Made by a program: the position numbers and the translations under genes | The notes under the pieces: generated by a model | Databases searched by the model: none | Told to the model about the DNA's origin: nothing | Seen by the model: only the letters and a program-made list of their open reading frames with translations | Shown here: positions 33,748-43,130 of the stretch, piece after piece | Numbering within the stretch: position 1 is the first letter of the stretch | How the letters are laid out: each line of letters opens with the position of its first letter | Origin: Clostridiales bacterium | Lineage (GTDB): Bacteria > Bacillota > Clostridia > Oscillospirales > Oscillospiraceae | Direction of reading: 5' to 3' | NCBI GenBank assembly: GCA_004558025.1 | Contig: SFEG01000001.1 | Coordinates: 124,001 to 188,000 of the forward strand | DNA length: 64,000 nt

Positions 33748-36042
33748 CTAATCACCTGCCGTGATATGTAATACTATCCTGCCGAGCTTATCTGTGCGCA
33801 GGACGTTGACATTATATTTTTCAAGTATATCGAGCGTCTCCTGCGTGGGATGCCCGTATCTGTTATAGCCTGTCGATATGACCGCCGTTTCGGGGCGCAA
33901 CGCCGTGAGAAGCTCATCGCTCGTAGAGTATTTCGAGCCGTGGTGCGGAACAATAAGAAGCTCCATACCGGAAAGATCGTGCTCACGCACAAGCTCGCGC
34001 TCAACGACCTTTTCGACGTCACCGGTCACGAGCATGTCGTAATCGCTTATGCTAACGGTTGACATAATACCGCTCTCGTCACGGGCTCCCAAGTCGGAGC
34101 TTTCATAGATAGAAAGCCGAATTCCGCCTGCCGTAAAATCCGCATCTTGTGTTATGTAAACTATACTCGTACCATTTTCATCGGCAGCAGCGCTTATTCT
34201 CTCAAGCATGCCGTCGCCGCTCGTATCCTCGGCGTTATCGGGCATGATGATGGTTTTCACATTCATGAGATTCATAAGACGCTCAACACCTGTAGCGTGA
34301 TCGGTGTTCAGGTGCGTCAGCATAAGATAGTCGATATCATATCTGCCGTTTGCGCGCAGGTATGACGAGAGCATGCTGCCCGCGTTTTGCGTAACGCCGT
34401 AGCTTCCGCAGTCGATAACAACGGTGTTCTCGCCCTCAGTTACGGCTATGCACTGCCCGTTTCCTACGTTCATAACGCTTATCGTTCCCGGGTCTGCACG
34501 CATGTCCCTATCCGTCAGCCAAAACACGCCGCAGAGCAGCACGATGCACACCGCCGACGGGATCAGGACGCTGAGCTTTTTATGTCTGCGTATGACAAAA
34601 TACGCAATAAACAGCACATAGGAGCTTACAAGCCACCACGGCGCGTACTTATTTTCCATATATAACGCCGTTATCGGCAGCTTCGCCGAATATTCTACCA
34701 CACAGGCTATATAGCGCACAAGGTACGATAGGATATTCGCAAGCCACATCGCCGGAATCGGCAGAACAAGGCCGACTATGCACAGCACAAAGCCGCCCAC
34801 GAACAGGAATGATATCGCCCACAAGCAGAGAATGTTCATTATCGGCGCAAGAAGCGTAACATAGCCGAAATGCGCCGCCATCAGAGGGCATGTGAACACC
34901 GTGACGGCAAGCGAGCTTGAAAGCGTTGCGATGACATATCGAAGCGGTCTTTCAAGCACTCTCGGCGCTATCAGCCTTGAGCTTAAATATTCATATATCG
35001 GCTGCGAGAACAGAAGCATTCCGGCGACCGAGCCGAAGGACAGCTGAAGCGCGACGCTTCCGGCCGAAAACGGATTTGACAGCAGTATCAGGGCAAGAGC
35101 AAATGACAGCGTCGTAGCTCGATCGTTTACCCTGCCGAACACCGGCGCGAGCATGGGGAGGCTTATCATTATACCTGCCCTAACCGCCGACGGCGGCGAG
35201 CCCACCATGACGACAAACAGCCACACCAGTGCTATGCAAATTATCGACGATCTGCGGTTTCTGCCGAGTATGCTCTGAAGCACGCCGACAAAGAACGCGA
35301 CATGCATACCCGATACCGCGACGACGTGCGCAAGTCCCGCGACATTCATTGAGGCGTAGAGCTTATCGTTCTGATAATAATCATCCTTATACCCTGCAAG
35401 CAGCGCCTTCATAAAAGGCGCGGTATCATCCGGGAAGAGTCTGCCTATCTCGTTATGCAGGGCATTGCCTATTATCTTAGGTAGATAAAGAACCGAGCAC
35501 GACCAACGGCCGGTTTTTTCTATCTTCTCAGAGGTATAGCCGCTTAAATAAACGCCCTTTGAGATGTTGGAGTCCGTCTCCTCGCCGAAGCGCTCGGTGA
35601 CGCTGCGTAGCTTGAGCTTTACCCTGATCTCGTCCCCGGGGAGAAAATCTGCCTCCTCGTTCGAGTAATCGATAATAAGCGCGTCGACGTTCGGAAGCTC
35701 CTCGCCCGTAATTTTCACGCTCAGCAGCACACACCTGTCTCGCACATCCGGATAATCGGTCAGGCGCGCCGTCGTCGTTACTTCCTTACCGGCATATACC
35801 TCGCACTTATCCACTGTCTGAGCATTATACAGCCTGTAGTGGCCAAAGCCGACTGCCAGGAAAACCGCGGCTATGATAAGCCGTGTGCGCATATTGCCGC
35901 GAAACAGCAGCGCCGCCAGCATAATGACAGCAGGCAACATGAGCACCGCTGCGAGGCTTTCGCCCGAAAGAAGGTAGTGCGACAAAAACACCGCGGCACA
36001 ATATCCAATTGAAGCGGCGCACAGCGTGCGGACTCCTCTCAT
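33748..36042 (-). CDS. comEC: ComEC/Rec2 DNA-uptake channel
   Basis: A 764-residue polytopic membrane protein with three parts: an N-terminal DUF4131/OB region (about 30-165), the Competence domain with many membrane spans (about 200-475) and a C-terminal metallo-beta-lactamase-like domain (about 510-760) with MLTHLNTDHATG. ComEC carries single-stranded DNA across the membrane. The ATG at 36042 has AGAGG before it. The complete three-domain form suggests the uptake channel is intact; other com genes are not in this window. Confidence 0.92.
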   Translation of the reverse strand: MRGVRTLCAASIGYCAAVFLSHYLLSGESLAAVLMLPAVIMLAALLFRGNMRTRLIIAAVFLAVGFGHYRLYNAQTVDKCEVYAGKEVTTTARLTDYPDVRDRCVLLSVKITGEELPNVDALIIDYSNEEADFLPGDEIRVKLKLRSVTERFGEETDSNISKGVYLSGYTSEKIEKTGRWSCSVLYLPKIIGNALHNEIGRLFPDDTAPFMKALLAGYKDDYYQNDKLYASMNVAGLAHVVAVSGMHVAFFVGVLQSILGRNRRSSIICIALVWLFVVMVGSPPSAVRAGIMISLPMLAPVFGRVNDRATTLSFALALILLSNPFSAGSVALQLSFGSVAGMLLFSQPIYEYLSSRLIAPRVLERPLRYVIATLSSSLAVTVFTCPLMAAHFGYVTLLAPIMNILCLWAISFLFVGGFVLCIVGLVLPIPAMWLANILSYLVRYIACVVEYSAKLPITALYMENKYAPWWLVSSYVLFIAYFVIRRHKKLSVLIPSAVCIVLLCGVFWLTDRDMRADPGTISVMNVGNGQCIAVTEGENTVVIDCGSYGVTQNAGSMLSSYLRANGRYDIDYLMLTHLNTDHATGVERLMNLMNVKTIIMPDNAEDTSGDGMLERISAAADENGTSIVYITQDADFTAGGIRLSIYESSDLGARDESGIMSTVSISDYDMLVTGDVEKVVERELVREHDLSGMELLIVPHHGSKYSTSDELLTALRPETAVISTGYNRYGHPTQETLDILEKYNVNVLRTDKLGRIVLHITAGD

Positions 36043-36062
36043 ATCAAAAACCTCTGATGTGC

Positions 36063-36089
36063 AAAAAAGCAGCAAAACGCTGCTTTTTT
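36063..36089 (-). terminator. Terminator after hit
   Basis: AAAAAAGCAGC and GCTGCTTTTTT pair around AAAAC. On the minus strand it ends the mltG-alaS-hit unit before comEC. Confidence 0.8.
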
Positions 36090-36106
36090 GCGCAATTTAT
36101 CTAAGT

Positions 36107-36448
36107 TTACGCCATGCCCTCGGGGAGCTTTTTACCGCCGAGGAGATGAAAATGCAGATGCTTGACGGTCTGGCCACCGTCCTCGCCGCAGTTATTGACG
36201 ACGCGGTAGCCGTTCGTAAGACCCTCGCTCTTTGCGATCTTTGCAATTGCCTCAAAGCACTTGCCGACAAGCGCGGAATTATTCTCGTTTATCTCGTCCG
36301 CGCAGCAGATATGCTGCTTGGGAAGGACCAGAACGTGCACCGGCGCCTGTGGGTTTATATCACGGAACGCAAAAACGTTTTCGTCCTCATACACTTTCGT
36401 CGAGGGGATCTCCCCCGCTATTATCTTGCAGAATAAGCAGTTGTTCAT
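36107..36448 (-). CDS. HIT family nucleotide hydrolase/transferase
   Basis: A 113-residue histidine-triad protein of the HINT group. CLFCKIIAGEIPS is the N-terminal zinc-type motif and HLHFHLLGG the histidine triad (about residue 97). Such proteins hydrolyse purine nucleoside phosphoramidates, including adenylated intermediates; a place right after alaS fits removal of aminoacyl-AMP-type adducts, but this is inference. It starts 15 bases after the alaS stop. Confidence 0.92.
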   Translation of the reverse strand: MNNCLFCKIIAGEIPSTKVYEDENVFAFRDINPQAPVHVLVLPKQHICCADEINENNSALVGKCFEAIAKIAKSEGLTNGYRVVNNCGEDGGQTVKHLHFHLLGGKKLPEGMA

Positions 36449-36463
36449 CTATCTTGCCTCCTT

Positions 36464-39130
36464 TTAAAGTCCGAGCTTTTCGGCGACGAGATCGTCAACT
36501 ATCGCAAGGGCGTTATCCATCTTGAGCACCTCTGCGCCGCCGCCCATAGCCGAGTCGGGCTTGCCGCCGCCCTTGCCGCCCGCGACTGCGGAAACAGCCT
36601 TGACGATATCGCCGGCCTTGATGCCCGCGGCCACTGCGTCCTTGCCGCAGCAAGCCGTGAACGTTACCTTGGATTCGGTCGCTGTCGCGAGGACGGCGAC
36701 GATCTTGGGATCCTTATCACGAAGGAAGTCTCCGATCTTTCTGAGATCGTTTGCGTTAAGATCCGTGCGCGTTGCTGTAAGAACGTCAAAGCCGCCGATC
36801 TTCTTTGCGGCAAACAGGAAGCGCTCTACATCGCTTACAAGGATCTTGTCCTTCATCTTCTCGACCTTCTGGCGCAGGTTCTTGACCTCGCACACAAAGC
36901 CCTCTGCCTTTGTCAGAAGCTCGCTCGGCTTTGCCTTGAGGCTCTCGGCCGCTCGGGCGACGGTCATATATGAATGCTTCGCCATTTCGAGATATTTTCT
37001 GCCGGTCACGGCCTCTATACGGCGAACGCCGCTTGCAACGGAGTATTCGCTCGTTATGTGGAACATGCCGACCTTCGCGGTATTGTCAAGGTGCGTACCG
37101 CCGCAAAGCTCCGTGCTGTAATCGCCCATTTTTACGACGCGCACAACGTCGCCGTATTTTTCGCCGAACAGTGCAGTAGCTCCGCTGTTTTTGGCATCCT
37201 CAAGGCTCATTTCGCGAACGCTGATATCAACGCCGTCGAGCACTGCGTTATTGACCTCATCCTCGACCGCGGCAACCTCTTTGGGTGTCATCGCCTCAAA
37301 GTGCGTAAAGTCAAAGCGCAGAGTATCGGCATCGACAAGAGAGCCCGCCTGATGGACATGATCGCCAAGCGTTTTTCTAAGCGCGGCATGCAGCAGGTGC
37401 GTTGCAGAGTGCGCACGCGATATCGCCTTGCGGCGCTCGGGATCGACAGAGGCCACTACCTCCTCACCGACGGATATCGCACCGGACTCGCACACACCGT
37501 AGTGCAGATATTTATTGCCCTTATCCTTTTTGACGTTATTGACGACAAATCGCGTGAGCTGGCCGTGCTCTACATCCTCGAGGCTGAAGCCGATCTCGCC
37601 CTTATCGGCGAGCTGGCCGCCCATCTCGGCGTAGAACGGTGTCTTATCCATAACGATGATGCCCTCGCAGCCCTCGCTTATCTCACCGGCGAGCTCATCG
37701 CCGTTTACGATAGCGAGAATCGTGGCCGTATCGGTGAGCTTATCGTAGCCTGTAAACTCCGTCGGGGTCGCGTCAAGGCCGAAGTCTATACCCTCCCAGC
37801 CAAGGTCGCCGAGAGCCTTTCTCGCCTCGCGGGCGCGGATGCGCTGCTCCTCCATGAGAGCCTTGAACTCATCTTCGTTGAGCGTCATGCCCTCATCGAC
37901 GAGCATCTCGGTTGTCATGTCCACGGGGAAACCGTAGGTATCGTAAAGCTTAAATGCGTCGGCGCCGGAGAACACTGTCTCGCCCTTTGCCTTATGCTCC
38001 TCGAGCAGGCTGTTATATATCTGCATGCCTGCGTCGATGGTCTTTGCGAAGCTGTCCTCCTCGCTTTTAACGACGCGGGTTATATACTGCTGCTTTTCGC
38101 GAAGCTCCGGGTACTGACACTCGTTTTCGTGGATAACGGTGTCGATTATGCTGTAAAGGAAGGGCTCGTTTACGCCGAGGAGCTTGCCGTGGCGGGCGGC
38201 TCTTCTCAAAAGTCTGCGCAGAACATAGCCGCGGCCTTCGTTCGAGGGAAGTATTCCGTCGCAGATCATGAATGTCGCGCTGCGGATGTGGTCAGTGATG
38301 ACGCGCAGGGATACGTCGCGCTTTTCGCTCTCGCCGTAATGAGCGCCGGTGATCTCGGAGACCTTGTGCGTGATGTTCATTACGGTATCGACATCAAACA
38401 GAGAGTTTACGCCCTGGCAGACGACTGCGAGGCGCTCAAGACCCATGCCGGTATCAATATTCTTCTGCGCAAGCTCGGTGTAATTTCCGTGTCCGTCGTT
38501 ATCAAACTGCGAGAAAACATTGTTCCAAACCTCGATATAACGGTCGCAGTCGCAGCCGACGGTGCAGTCGGGCTTGCCGCAGCCGTATTCCTCGCCGCGG
38601 TCATAGTATATCTCCGAGCAGGGGCCGCAGGGACCCGCGCCGTGCTCCCAGAAGTTATCCTCCTTGCCGAAGCGGAATATCTTCTCGGCGGGTATGCCTA
38701 TCTCGTCGTGCCAGATGTTCCACGCCTCGTCGTCATCGAGGTACACTGAGGGGTAAAGTCTGTTCGGATCAAGACCGACCCATTCCTCGCTCGTGAGGAA
38801 TTCCCAGCTCCACGCGATGGCCTCGTGCTTAAAGTAATCGCCGAAGGAGAAGTTGCCGAGCATCTCAAAATAGGTGCCGTGGCGCGCGGTATGACCGACA
38901 TTGTCGATATCGCCGGTGCGAATGCACTTCTGGCAGGTGCACACGCGCTTGCGCGGCGGTATCTGCTCGCCTTTGAACCAGGGCTTCATAGGAGTCATGC
39001 CCGCGTTTATGAGCAGGATGGATTTATCATTCTGCGGAACCAGCGAAAAGCTGGGCAGTCTCAGGTGACCCTTGCTCTCGAAAAAGCTCAGGAACATTTC
39101 TCTTAATTCGTTTACTCCGTATGCTTTCAT
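36464..39130 (-). CDS. alaS: Alanine--tRNA ligase
   Basis: An 888-residue class II synthetase with all expected parts: catalytic domain (MTPMKPWFKG, HTARHGTYFEMLGNFSFGDYFK region), tRNA-recognition domain, editing domain with HSATHLLHAAL and CGGTH zinc residues (about 570-690), and a C-terminal oligomerisation domain. GAGGAG before the ATG at 39130 fixes the start; an upstream extension has no such site. It follows the U32 gene with a 17-base gap. Confidence 0.97.
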   Translation of the reverse strand: MKAYGVNELREMFLSFFESKGHLRLPSFSLVPQNDKSILLINAGMTPMKPWFKGEQIPPRKRVCTCQKCIRTGDIDNVGHTARHGTYFEMLGNFSFGDYFKHEAIAWSWEFLTSEEWVGLDPNRLYPSVYLDDDEAWNIWHDEIGIPAEKIFRFGKEDNFWEHGAGPCGPCSEIYYDRGEEYGCGKPDCTVGCDCDRYIEVWNNVFSQFDNDGHGNYTELAQKNIDTGMGLERLAVVCQGVNSLFDVDTVMNITHKVSEITGAHYGESEKRDVSLRVITDHIRSATFMICDGILPSNEGRGYVLRRLLRRAARHGKLLGVNEPFLYSIIDTVIHENECQYPELREKQQYITRVVKSEEDSFAKTIDAGMQIYNSLLEEHKAKGETVFSGADAFKLYDTYGFPVDMTTEMLVDEGMTLNEDEFKALMEEQRIRAREARKALGDLGWEGIDFGLDATPTEFTGYDKLTDTATILAIVNGDELAGEISEGCEGIIVMDKTPFYAEMGGQLADKGEIGFSLEDVEHGQLTRFVVNNVKKDKGNKYLHYGVCESGAISVGEEVVASVDPERRKAISRAHSATHLLHAALRKTLGDHVHQAGSLVDADTLRFDFTHFEAMTPKEVAAVEDEVNNAVLDGVDISVREMSLEDAKNSGATALFGEKYGDVVRVVKMGDYSTELCGGTHLDNTAKVGMFHITSEYSVASGVRRIEAVTGRKYLEMAKHSYMTVARAAESLKAKPSELLTKAEGFVCEVKNLRQKVEKMKDKILVSDVERFLFAAKKIGGFDVLTATRTDLNANDLRKIGDFLRDKDPKIVAVLATATESKVTFTACCGKDAVAAGIKAGDIVKAVSAVAGGKGGGKPDSAMGGGAEVLKMDNALAIVDDLVAEKLGL

Positions 39131-39147
39131 ATATCTTCTCCTCTTCA

Positions 39148-40359
39148 CTATGTTTTCTTTATGCGTCTGAGTATCGACAGGCGGCTGCACGGTATCGGCA
39201 GCTTCATTTTTATCGTCATCATCGCGTGCGGCGTTGCTTCAATTGCCTCGCCGTCCGCGTTTTCCATATATTCGACCGTAAACGGGATAGGCTCGTGATC
39301 GTTTGTCATGAGCTCGACCTCATCGCCGAGGCAGAAGCGGTTTCGCTGCGTCAAAACGGCGTTTCCCTCATCGTTGCACTGCTCAACGACGGCGCAGACC
39401 TCTGCATCGGAATAATAGCTTGTCTCCGAATAGTGCTGGCCGGGATCACCGTAGTAAAAGCCTGTGCAATACGGGCGGTGGCTGAGTTTATCGACCTCAT
39501 CGCGCCAGATTTGGGGAAGCTCCTCCCCTTTGAGCGCACAGTCTATCGCGTGGCGGTATGCGTTTGTGACGGCGGCCGCGTAGTATGCGGATTTCATTCT
39601 GCCCTCTATCTTGAAGCTCGTAACGCCCGCGTCAATGAGCTCGGGTATGTGATCTATCATGCACATATCGCGCGAGTTCATGATGTATGTGCCATTATCC
39701 TCTGTGATATCGAAATATTCGCCGGGGCGCTTTTCCTCGACAAGGCGGTATTTCCAGCGGCAGGGCTGAGCGCATGCGCCGCGGTTTGCGTCGCGTCCCG
39801 TCAGATAGTTCGACAGCAGACAGCGCCCGGAAAATGATACACACATCGCGCCGTGGACAAAGGCCTCTATCTCAAGCTCCTTGGGCGTATTGGCTCGTAT
39901 CTCGTATATATCGCGCATCGGCGTTTCGCGCGCGAGCACGACGCGGCTTGCCCCCATATCGTACAGAACGCGCGCCGTTGCGCTGTTTATGACGCCGAGC
40001 TGGGTGCTGACATGCCTCTGCACGTCGGGCGCGTATTTTTCGGCAGCCTTCATAACGCCGAGGTCGGCTATTATAAACGCGTCGACTCCGGCATTTTCAG
40101 CTTCACGTAGGAAGTCGGGCAGAGCCTTCAGCTCATCCTCGCGCGGCAGAGTATTGCACGTTAAATGGACCGCAGCGCCCTTACCGTGCGCCATTTCGCA
40201 GGCCTCGGCGAGCTCTTCCATCGAAAAGTTTCCCGCCGAGGCTCGCATTCCGAAGCGCTTACCGGCAAGATAAACGGCATCCGCGCCGTAGTGGAGCGCC
40301 ATACGCAGGCGCTCCATATCCCCGGCCGGAGCGAGAAGTTCTACTTGCTTATCGCTCAT
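39148..40359 (-). CDS. U32 family peptidase / tRNA hydroxylation protein
   Basis: A 403-residue U32 protein. ELLAPAGDMERLR opens the domain, and the family signature around ETPMRDIYEIRAN-FVHGAMCVSFSGRCLLS is present with the cysteines (C-x(6)-C...CAQPCRW) that may hold an iron-sulfur cluster. Members of this family (TrhP/YrrN-YrrO, RlhA) act in prephenate-dependent hydroxylation of RNA rather than as proteases. The ATG at 40359 lies within the end of mltG (11-base overlap). The mltG-U32 neighbourhood mirrors Bacillus yrrL-yrrN/yrrO. Confidence 0.88.
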   Translation of the reverse strand: MSDKQVELLAPAGDMERLRMALHYGADAVYLAGKRFGMRASAGNFSMEELAEACEMAHGKGAAVHLTCNTLPREDELKALPDFLREAENAGVDAFIIADLGVMKAAEKYAPDVQRHVSTQLGVINSATARVLYDMGASRVVLARETPMRDIYEIRANTPKELEIEAFVHGAMCVSFSGRCLLSNYLTGRDANRGACAQPCRWKYRLVEEKRPGEYFDITEDNGTYIMNSRDMCMIDHIPELIDAGVTSFKIEGRMKSAYYAAAVTNAYRHAIDCALKGEELPQIWRDEVDKLSHRPYCTGFYYGDPGQHYSETSYYSDAEVCAVVEQCNDEGNAVLTQRNRFCLGDEVELMTNDHEPIPFTVEYMENADGEAIEATPHAMMTIKMKLPIPCSRLSILRRIKKT

Positions 40360-41596
40360 AATTCTGAGTTGCGACAAAGGCGTTGAACGCATCCGCGCTC
40401 GTGAAGAATTCATGCTGACCGGTGGCTGTATTCAGCGCATAGTACATGTAGTTCGTGCTGCTCGGCTGCAATGCCGCCCTTATGGACGTTATGCCCGGGC
40501 TGCATATCGGAGACGGCGGAAGACCCTTGCTGATACGGGTATTATACGGGCTGTCCTTCGCCAGCATCTCGGCCGTCGGAGCGCCCTCATGGTCAGGGTA
40601 TTCATAAAGCGTCGTCGAGTCTATCTGCAAAGGCCAATCCTTTTTGAGTCTGTTGTAGATGACCGATGCGATGGTGTACTGCTCGGTATCGTTTGCCGCT
40701 TCCTTTTCGATCATGGAAGCAATGGTCACGATCTCGCGCATGGTGTAGCCGCTTTCCTCCTGCCACTCGAGCATTTCGGCCGTTATCTTATAATGGAACA
40801 CCTCGAGCAGCTTGTTTATAGCCGTTGCGGCGGGCATGCCCTCGTAGAACTCATAGGTATCCGGGAACAGGAAGCCTTCGAGCCTGCTCGCGTCGCCCTT
40901 CTCCGTTCCCTCAAGGAAGGAGTAGTTAAATGTTGAGTTCGCGGCGGCGTCCATGAGCTCGTCGTAATCGCAAACGCCCTCTGCATCGAGCTTTTTGAAT
41001 ATCTGGCGCATGGTGTAGCCCTCGGGGAAGGTTATCTTCTTTGTGACCATGGCGGCAGAGCCGGAGGTCATTTTCTTGACCAGCGCCTTGTAATCGTAGA
41101 TCGCCTTGAGCTCATACGTACCGGGGTCTATCTTCTCGTCGGCGTTATATACCGAGCCGAAGAGCTTAAAGAGCCATTTATACTTGATTATACCGTTATC
41201 CTTGAGCTGATCGGCAACATAGCTCATATCGGCATAATGCACCTTCTTTGTTTTTGTGTTGCCGTCATCATCCTTGACCTCGACCTCTTTATAGGTGAAG
41301 CTGTCCTTATCGAGGGTGATCTGCGCAACGGTGTCCGAGGATTTAAAGCCCAAAACATCCGTCGCCGCCGCCCACGCAAGGCAGGCCAAAATGATGCTGA
41401 CGCTTATTACAAACAAAAAGTACAGCGCTCCGCCGGCCAGACCGCTTTTGTTTTCCTTCTTTGCGGCTGCCGCCGCGCTCGGTCTTGCCTGAGGCGGCGC
41501 TTTCCTCTGCGCGGGAGCCGCCGCAGTTTTCTTCGGCTTCCTGTCGGGTTCTTTCTTCCCGAAGAGCTCGTCAAAATCTGTTTTCTTATCAGCCAT
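40349..41596 (-). CDS. mltG: Endolytic murein transglycosylase MltG
   Basis: A 415-residue membrane protein: a disordered Lys/Ala/Pro-rich cytoplasmic N terminus (about 1-50), one membrane span (about 53-73) and a YceG domain outside the cell. The IASMIEKEA segment holds the catalytic Glu (about residue 293), and ISKGLPPSPICSPG is a family mark. It cuts nascent glycan strands and sets their length. The cytoplasmic tail is common in Gram-positive MltG. It heads the mltG-U32-alaS-hit unit. AAAGGAGA precedes the ATG. Confidence 0.92.
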   Translation of the reverse strand: MADKKTDFDELFGKKEPDRKPKKTAAAPAQRKAPPQARPSAAAAAKKENKSGLAGGALYFLFVISVSIILACLAWAAATDVLGFKSSDTVAQITLDKDSFTYKEVEVKDDDGNTKTKKVHYADMSYVADQLKDNGIIKYKWLFKLFGSVYNADEKIDPGTYELKAIYDYKALVKKMTSGSAAMVTKKITFPEGYTMRQIFKKLDAEGVCDYDELMDAAANSTFNYSFLEGTEKGDASRLEGFLFPDTYEFYEGMPAATAINKLLEVFHYKITAEMLEWQEESGYTMREIVTIASMIEKEAANDTEQYTIASVIYNRLKKDWPLQIDSTTLYEYPDHEGAPTAEMLAKDSPYNTRISKGLPPSPICSPGITSIRAALQPSSTNYMYYALNTATGQHEFFTSADAFNAFVATQNYER

Positions 41597-41754
41597 AGAT
41601 GTCTCCTTTGCCGGTTGTAACCTGATTTGCCGTTACGGCATAATATACAGCAGACGCAGCGAGTGCTGCGCTAAGCGCATGATAATCTTCGTGTCGTGTG
41701 TCCGCCGCGCCGGGCCGAACTGCGGAATTTTAAGCGCGGGGAAAGGTAATATAT

Positions 41755-41892
41755 ATGTTCTGCAACAATAACAACAGCTGCATCTGGATAATTCTCATAC
41801 TGATAATTCTCTTCTTCGGCTGCGGCAATTGCGGCGGTGGCTGCGTCTGCAACAACGGCTGCGGCAGCAACGACTGCGGCTGCGGCTGCTGA
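41755..41892 (+). CDS. Cysteine/glycine-rich membrane microprotein
   Basis: A 45-residue protein: a short Asn-rich head (MFCNNNNS), one hydrophobic span rich in Ile and Leu (about residues 10-21), then a tail made almost only of Gly, Cys and Asn, with ten cysteines in total. GAAAGG stands 8 bases before the ATG and a terminator follows 10 bases after the stop, so it is a real transcription unit. It resembles small YjcZ-type or coat-associated sporulation peptides in layout, but I cannot assign a family. It is divergent from mltG. Confidence 0.7.
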   Translation: MFCNNNNSCIWIILILIILFFGCGNCGGGCVCNNGCGSNDCGCGC

Positions 41893-41901
41893 GGATGCAA
41901 G

Positions 41902-41923
41902 GGGCTCTGAAAAGAGCCCTTTT
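41902..41923 (+). terminator. Terminator after the cysteine-rich microprotein
   Basis: GGGCTCT and AGAGCCC pair around GAAA and are followed by TTTT. It also faces the convergent end of the formate-tetrahydrofolate ligase-type gene at 41930. Confidence 0.75.
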
Positions 41924-41929
41924 AAATTT

Positions 41930-42499
41930 TCAGTCCGTTAAAACGAGCGATACCGCGATATCGGTATCCTCGGTCGGAAGTCTGTCCTCAAGCAGTGCCT
42001 TTCTGCAAAGGCATATGCTGAAGCACTTATTCATGGCAAGATAGCGGTCGTAATACCCCGCCCCATGGCCGAGCCGATGACCGCGCTTATCGCAGCACAG
42101 CGCCGGAACGATTATAACGTCGTCCGCTTTCGGTCTTACGGGCCGCGTCGCAGGCGGCTCGGGGATACCGAATTTTCCGGGCGACAGCTCGGATAAGCTG
42201 CCGAACGGGTAAAACTCCATAGTGCCGTTTTCTCCGCTCACCGGGAGCGAAACATGTTTTCCGCTTTTTAGCATACTCTCAATGAGCTTCACTGTCGATA
42301 CCTCGCGTCCGACGCTGTGATATAAAAACACCGTATCGGCCTTAGTGAGCTCATCGAGGCCGAGAAGCTTATTGAATATCGTCTCATCGCTTTCGCGGAT
42401 ATATTGCTCCGTAAGTTCTTCTATTTGCCCGAGTTTTTGACTGCGTATTTTACGCTTCTGCTCACAGAGCGGACTTGATGATAGAGTATATCTCTTCAT
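41930..42499 (-). CDS. 5-formyltetrahydrofolate cyclo-ligase
   Basis: A 189-residue 5-FCL family enzyme that recycles 5-formyl-THF to methenyl-THF with ATP. The RLGHGAGYYDRYL motif (about residue 145) is diagnostic, with VPALCCDKRGHR just before it. The ATG at 42499 lies inside the end of tmk (38-base overlap, unusual) and has no clear ribosome site, so translation is probably coupled to tmk. It is the last gene of the sirtuin-tagA-tmk unit. Confidence 0.88.
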   Translation of the reverse strand: MKRYTLSSSPLCEQKRKIRSQKLGQIEELTEQYIRESDETIFNKLLGLDELTKADTVFLYHSVGREVSTVKLIESMLKSGKHVSLPVSGENGTMEFYPFGSLSELSPGKFGIPEPPATRPVRPKADDVIIVPALCCDKRGHRLGHGAGYYDRYLAMNKCFSICLCRKALLEDRLPTEDTDIAVSLVLTD

Positions 42500-43130
42500 G
42501 CTTTTCGTCAATTTCGCGCTCAACTCCGTTTTTCATAAACGGGATGCGCGTCCAGCCGTAGTGATCGGCTGCCTTGTCTGCGACCCGCAGACAATTTTCA
42601 AGATACTCAATATCCTTTTCATGAATATCCGCCGAAGTGTGCGTTTTCTCCTGACGGTGCTTCATGCGTTTAAGCGAGGTCTCGACATCGACGTCGAGGT
42701 AGATGACAAGGTCAGGCCTGGGCAGTCCAAGCTTTACATATTCAAAATCATACAGCCATTCGAAAAAGCCGGGCAGCTCCTCATTCGGAAGCTTTGCGCC
42801 CTGATGGACGGCGTTCGAGGTCGTATATCTGTCCGAAAGGATAAATCCGCCGGACTTATATGCGCTGCCCCAGTCTGTCCTGTAGGCCGCGAAACGGTCG
42901 ACAGCATAAAAGGTTGAGGCCGCATAGGCGTTTACATCGTTCGGATTCGAGCCGAAATCGCCGCCGAGGTACATTCTTATCAATGCACTGCTGTCATTAT
43001 CATAGCGTGGGAATACGATATGGTGATAATTTATCCCCTCGGCCTCGAGGCGGGCGCACACACGCCTGTAATGGGCGGATTTGCCGCTTCCGTCGATGCC
43101 CTCAAATACGATGAGCTTACCCTTTTCCAT
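42462..43130 (-). CDS. tmk: Thymidylate kinase
   Basis: A 222-residue dTMP kinase with the P-loop FEGIDGSGKSAH near residue 10, the DRYTTSNAVHQG segment (about 98-110) and a D-x-(V)D-type EVETSL region after PDLVIYLDVD. It makes dTDP for DNA synthesis. The sequence is of the longer, YorR-like variety seen in Clostridia. It overlaps the TagA-like gene by 14 bases and is in turn overlapped by the folate gene, so the whole set is tightly coupled. Confidence 0.92.
   Translation of the reverse strand: MEKGKLIVFEGIDGSGKSAHYRRVCARLEAEGINYHHIVFPRYDNDSSALIRMYLGGDFGSNPNDVNAYAASTFYAVDRFAAYRTDWGSAYKSGGFILSDRYTTSNAVHQGAKLPNEELPGFFEWLYDFEYVKLGLPRPDLVIYLDVDVETSLKRMKHRQEKTHTSADIHEKDIEYLENCLRVADKAADHYGWTRIPFMKNGVEREIDEKHEEIYSIIKSAL

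Noticed and set aside
36974..38749. A long plus-strand open frame (591 codons) within alaS
   Set aside because: It is antisense to a full-length, motif-complete alaS and lacks any protein-family motif or ribosome site. GC-rich codon use in minus-strand genes leaves the opposite frame open.
41820..41890. GGC/TGC-rich tandem-like repeat
   Set aside because: It is the coding sequence of the cysteine-glycine tail of the microprotein at 41755-41892, in frame and with a stop.
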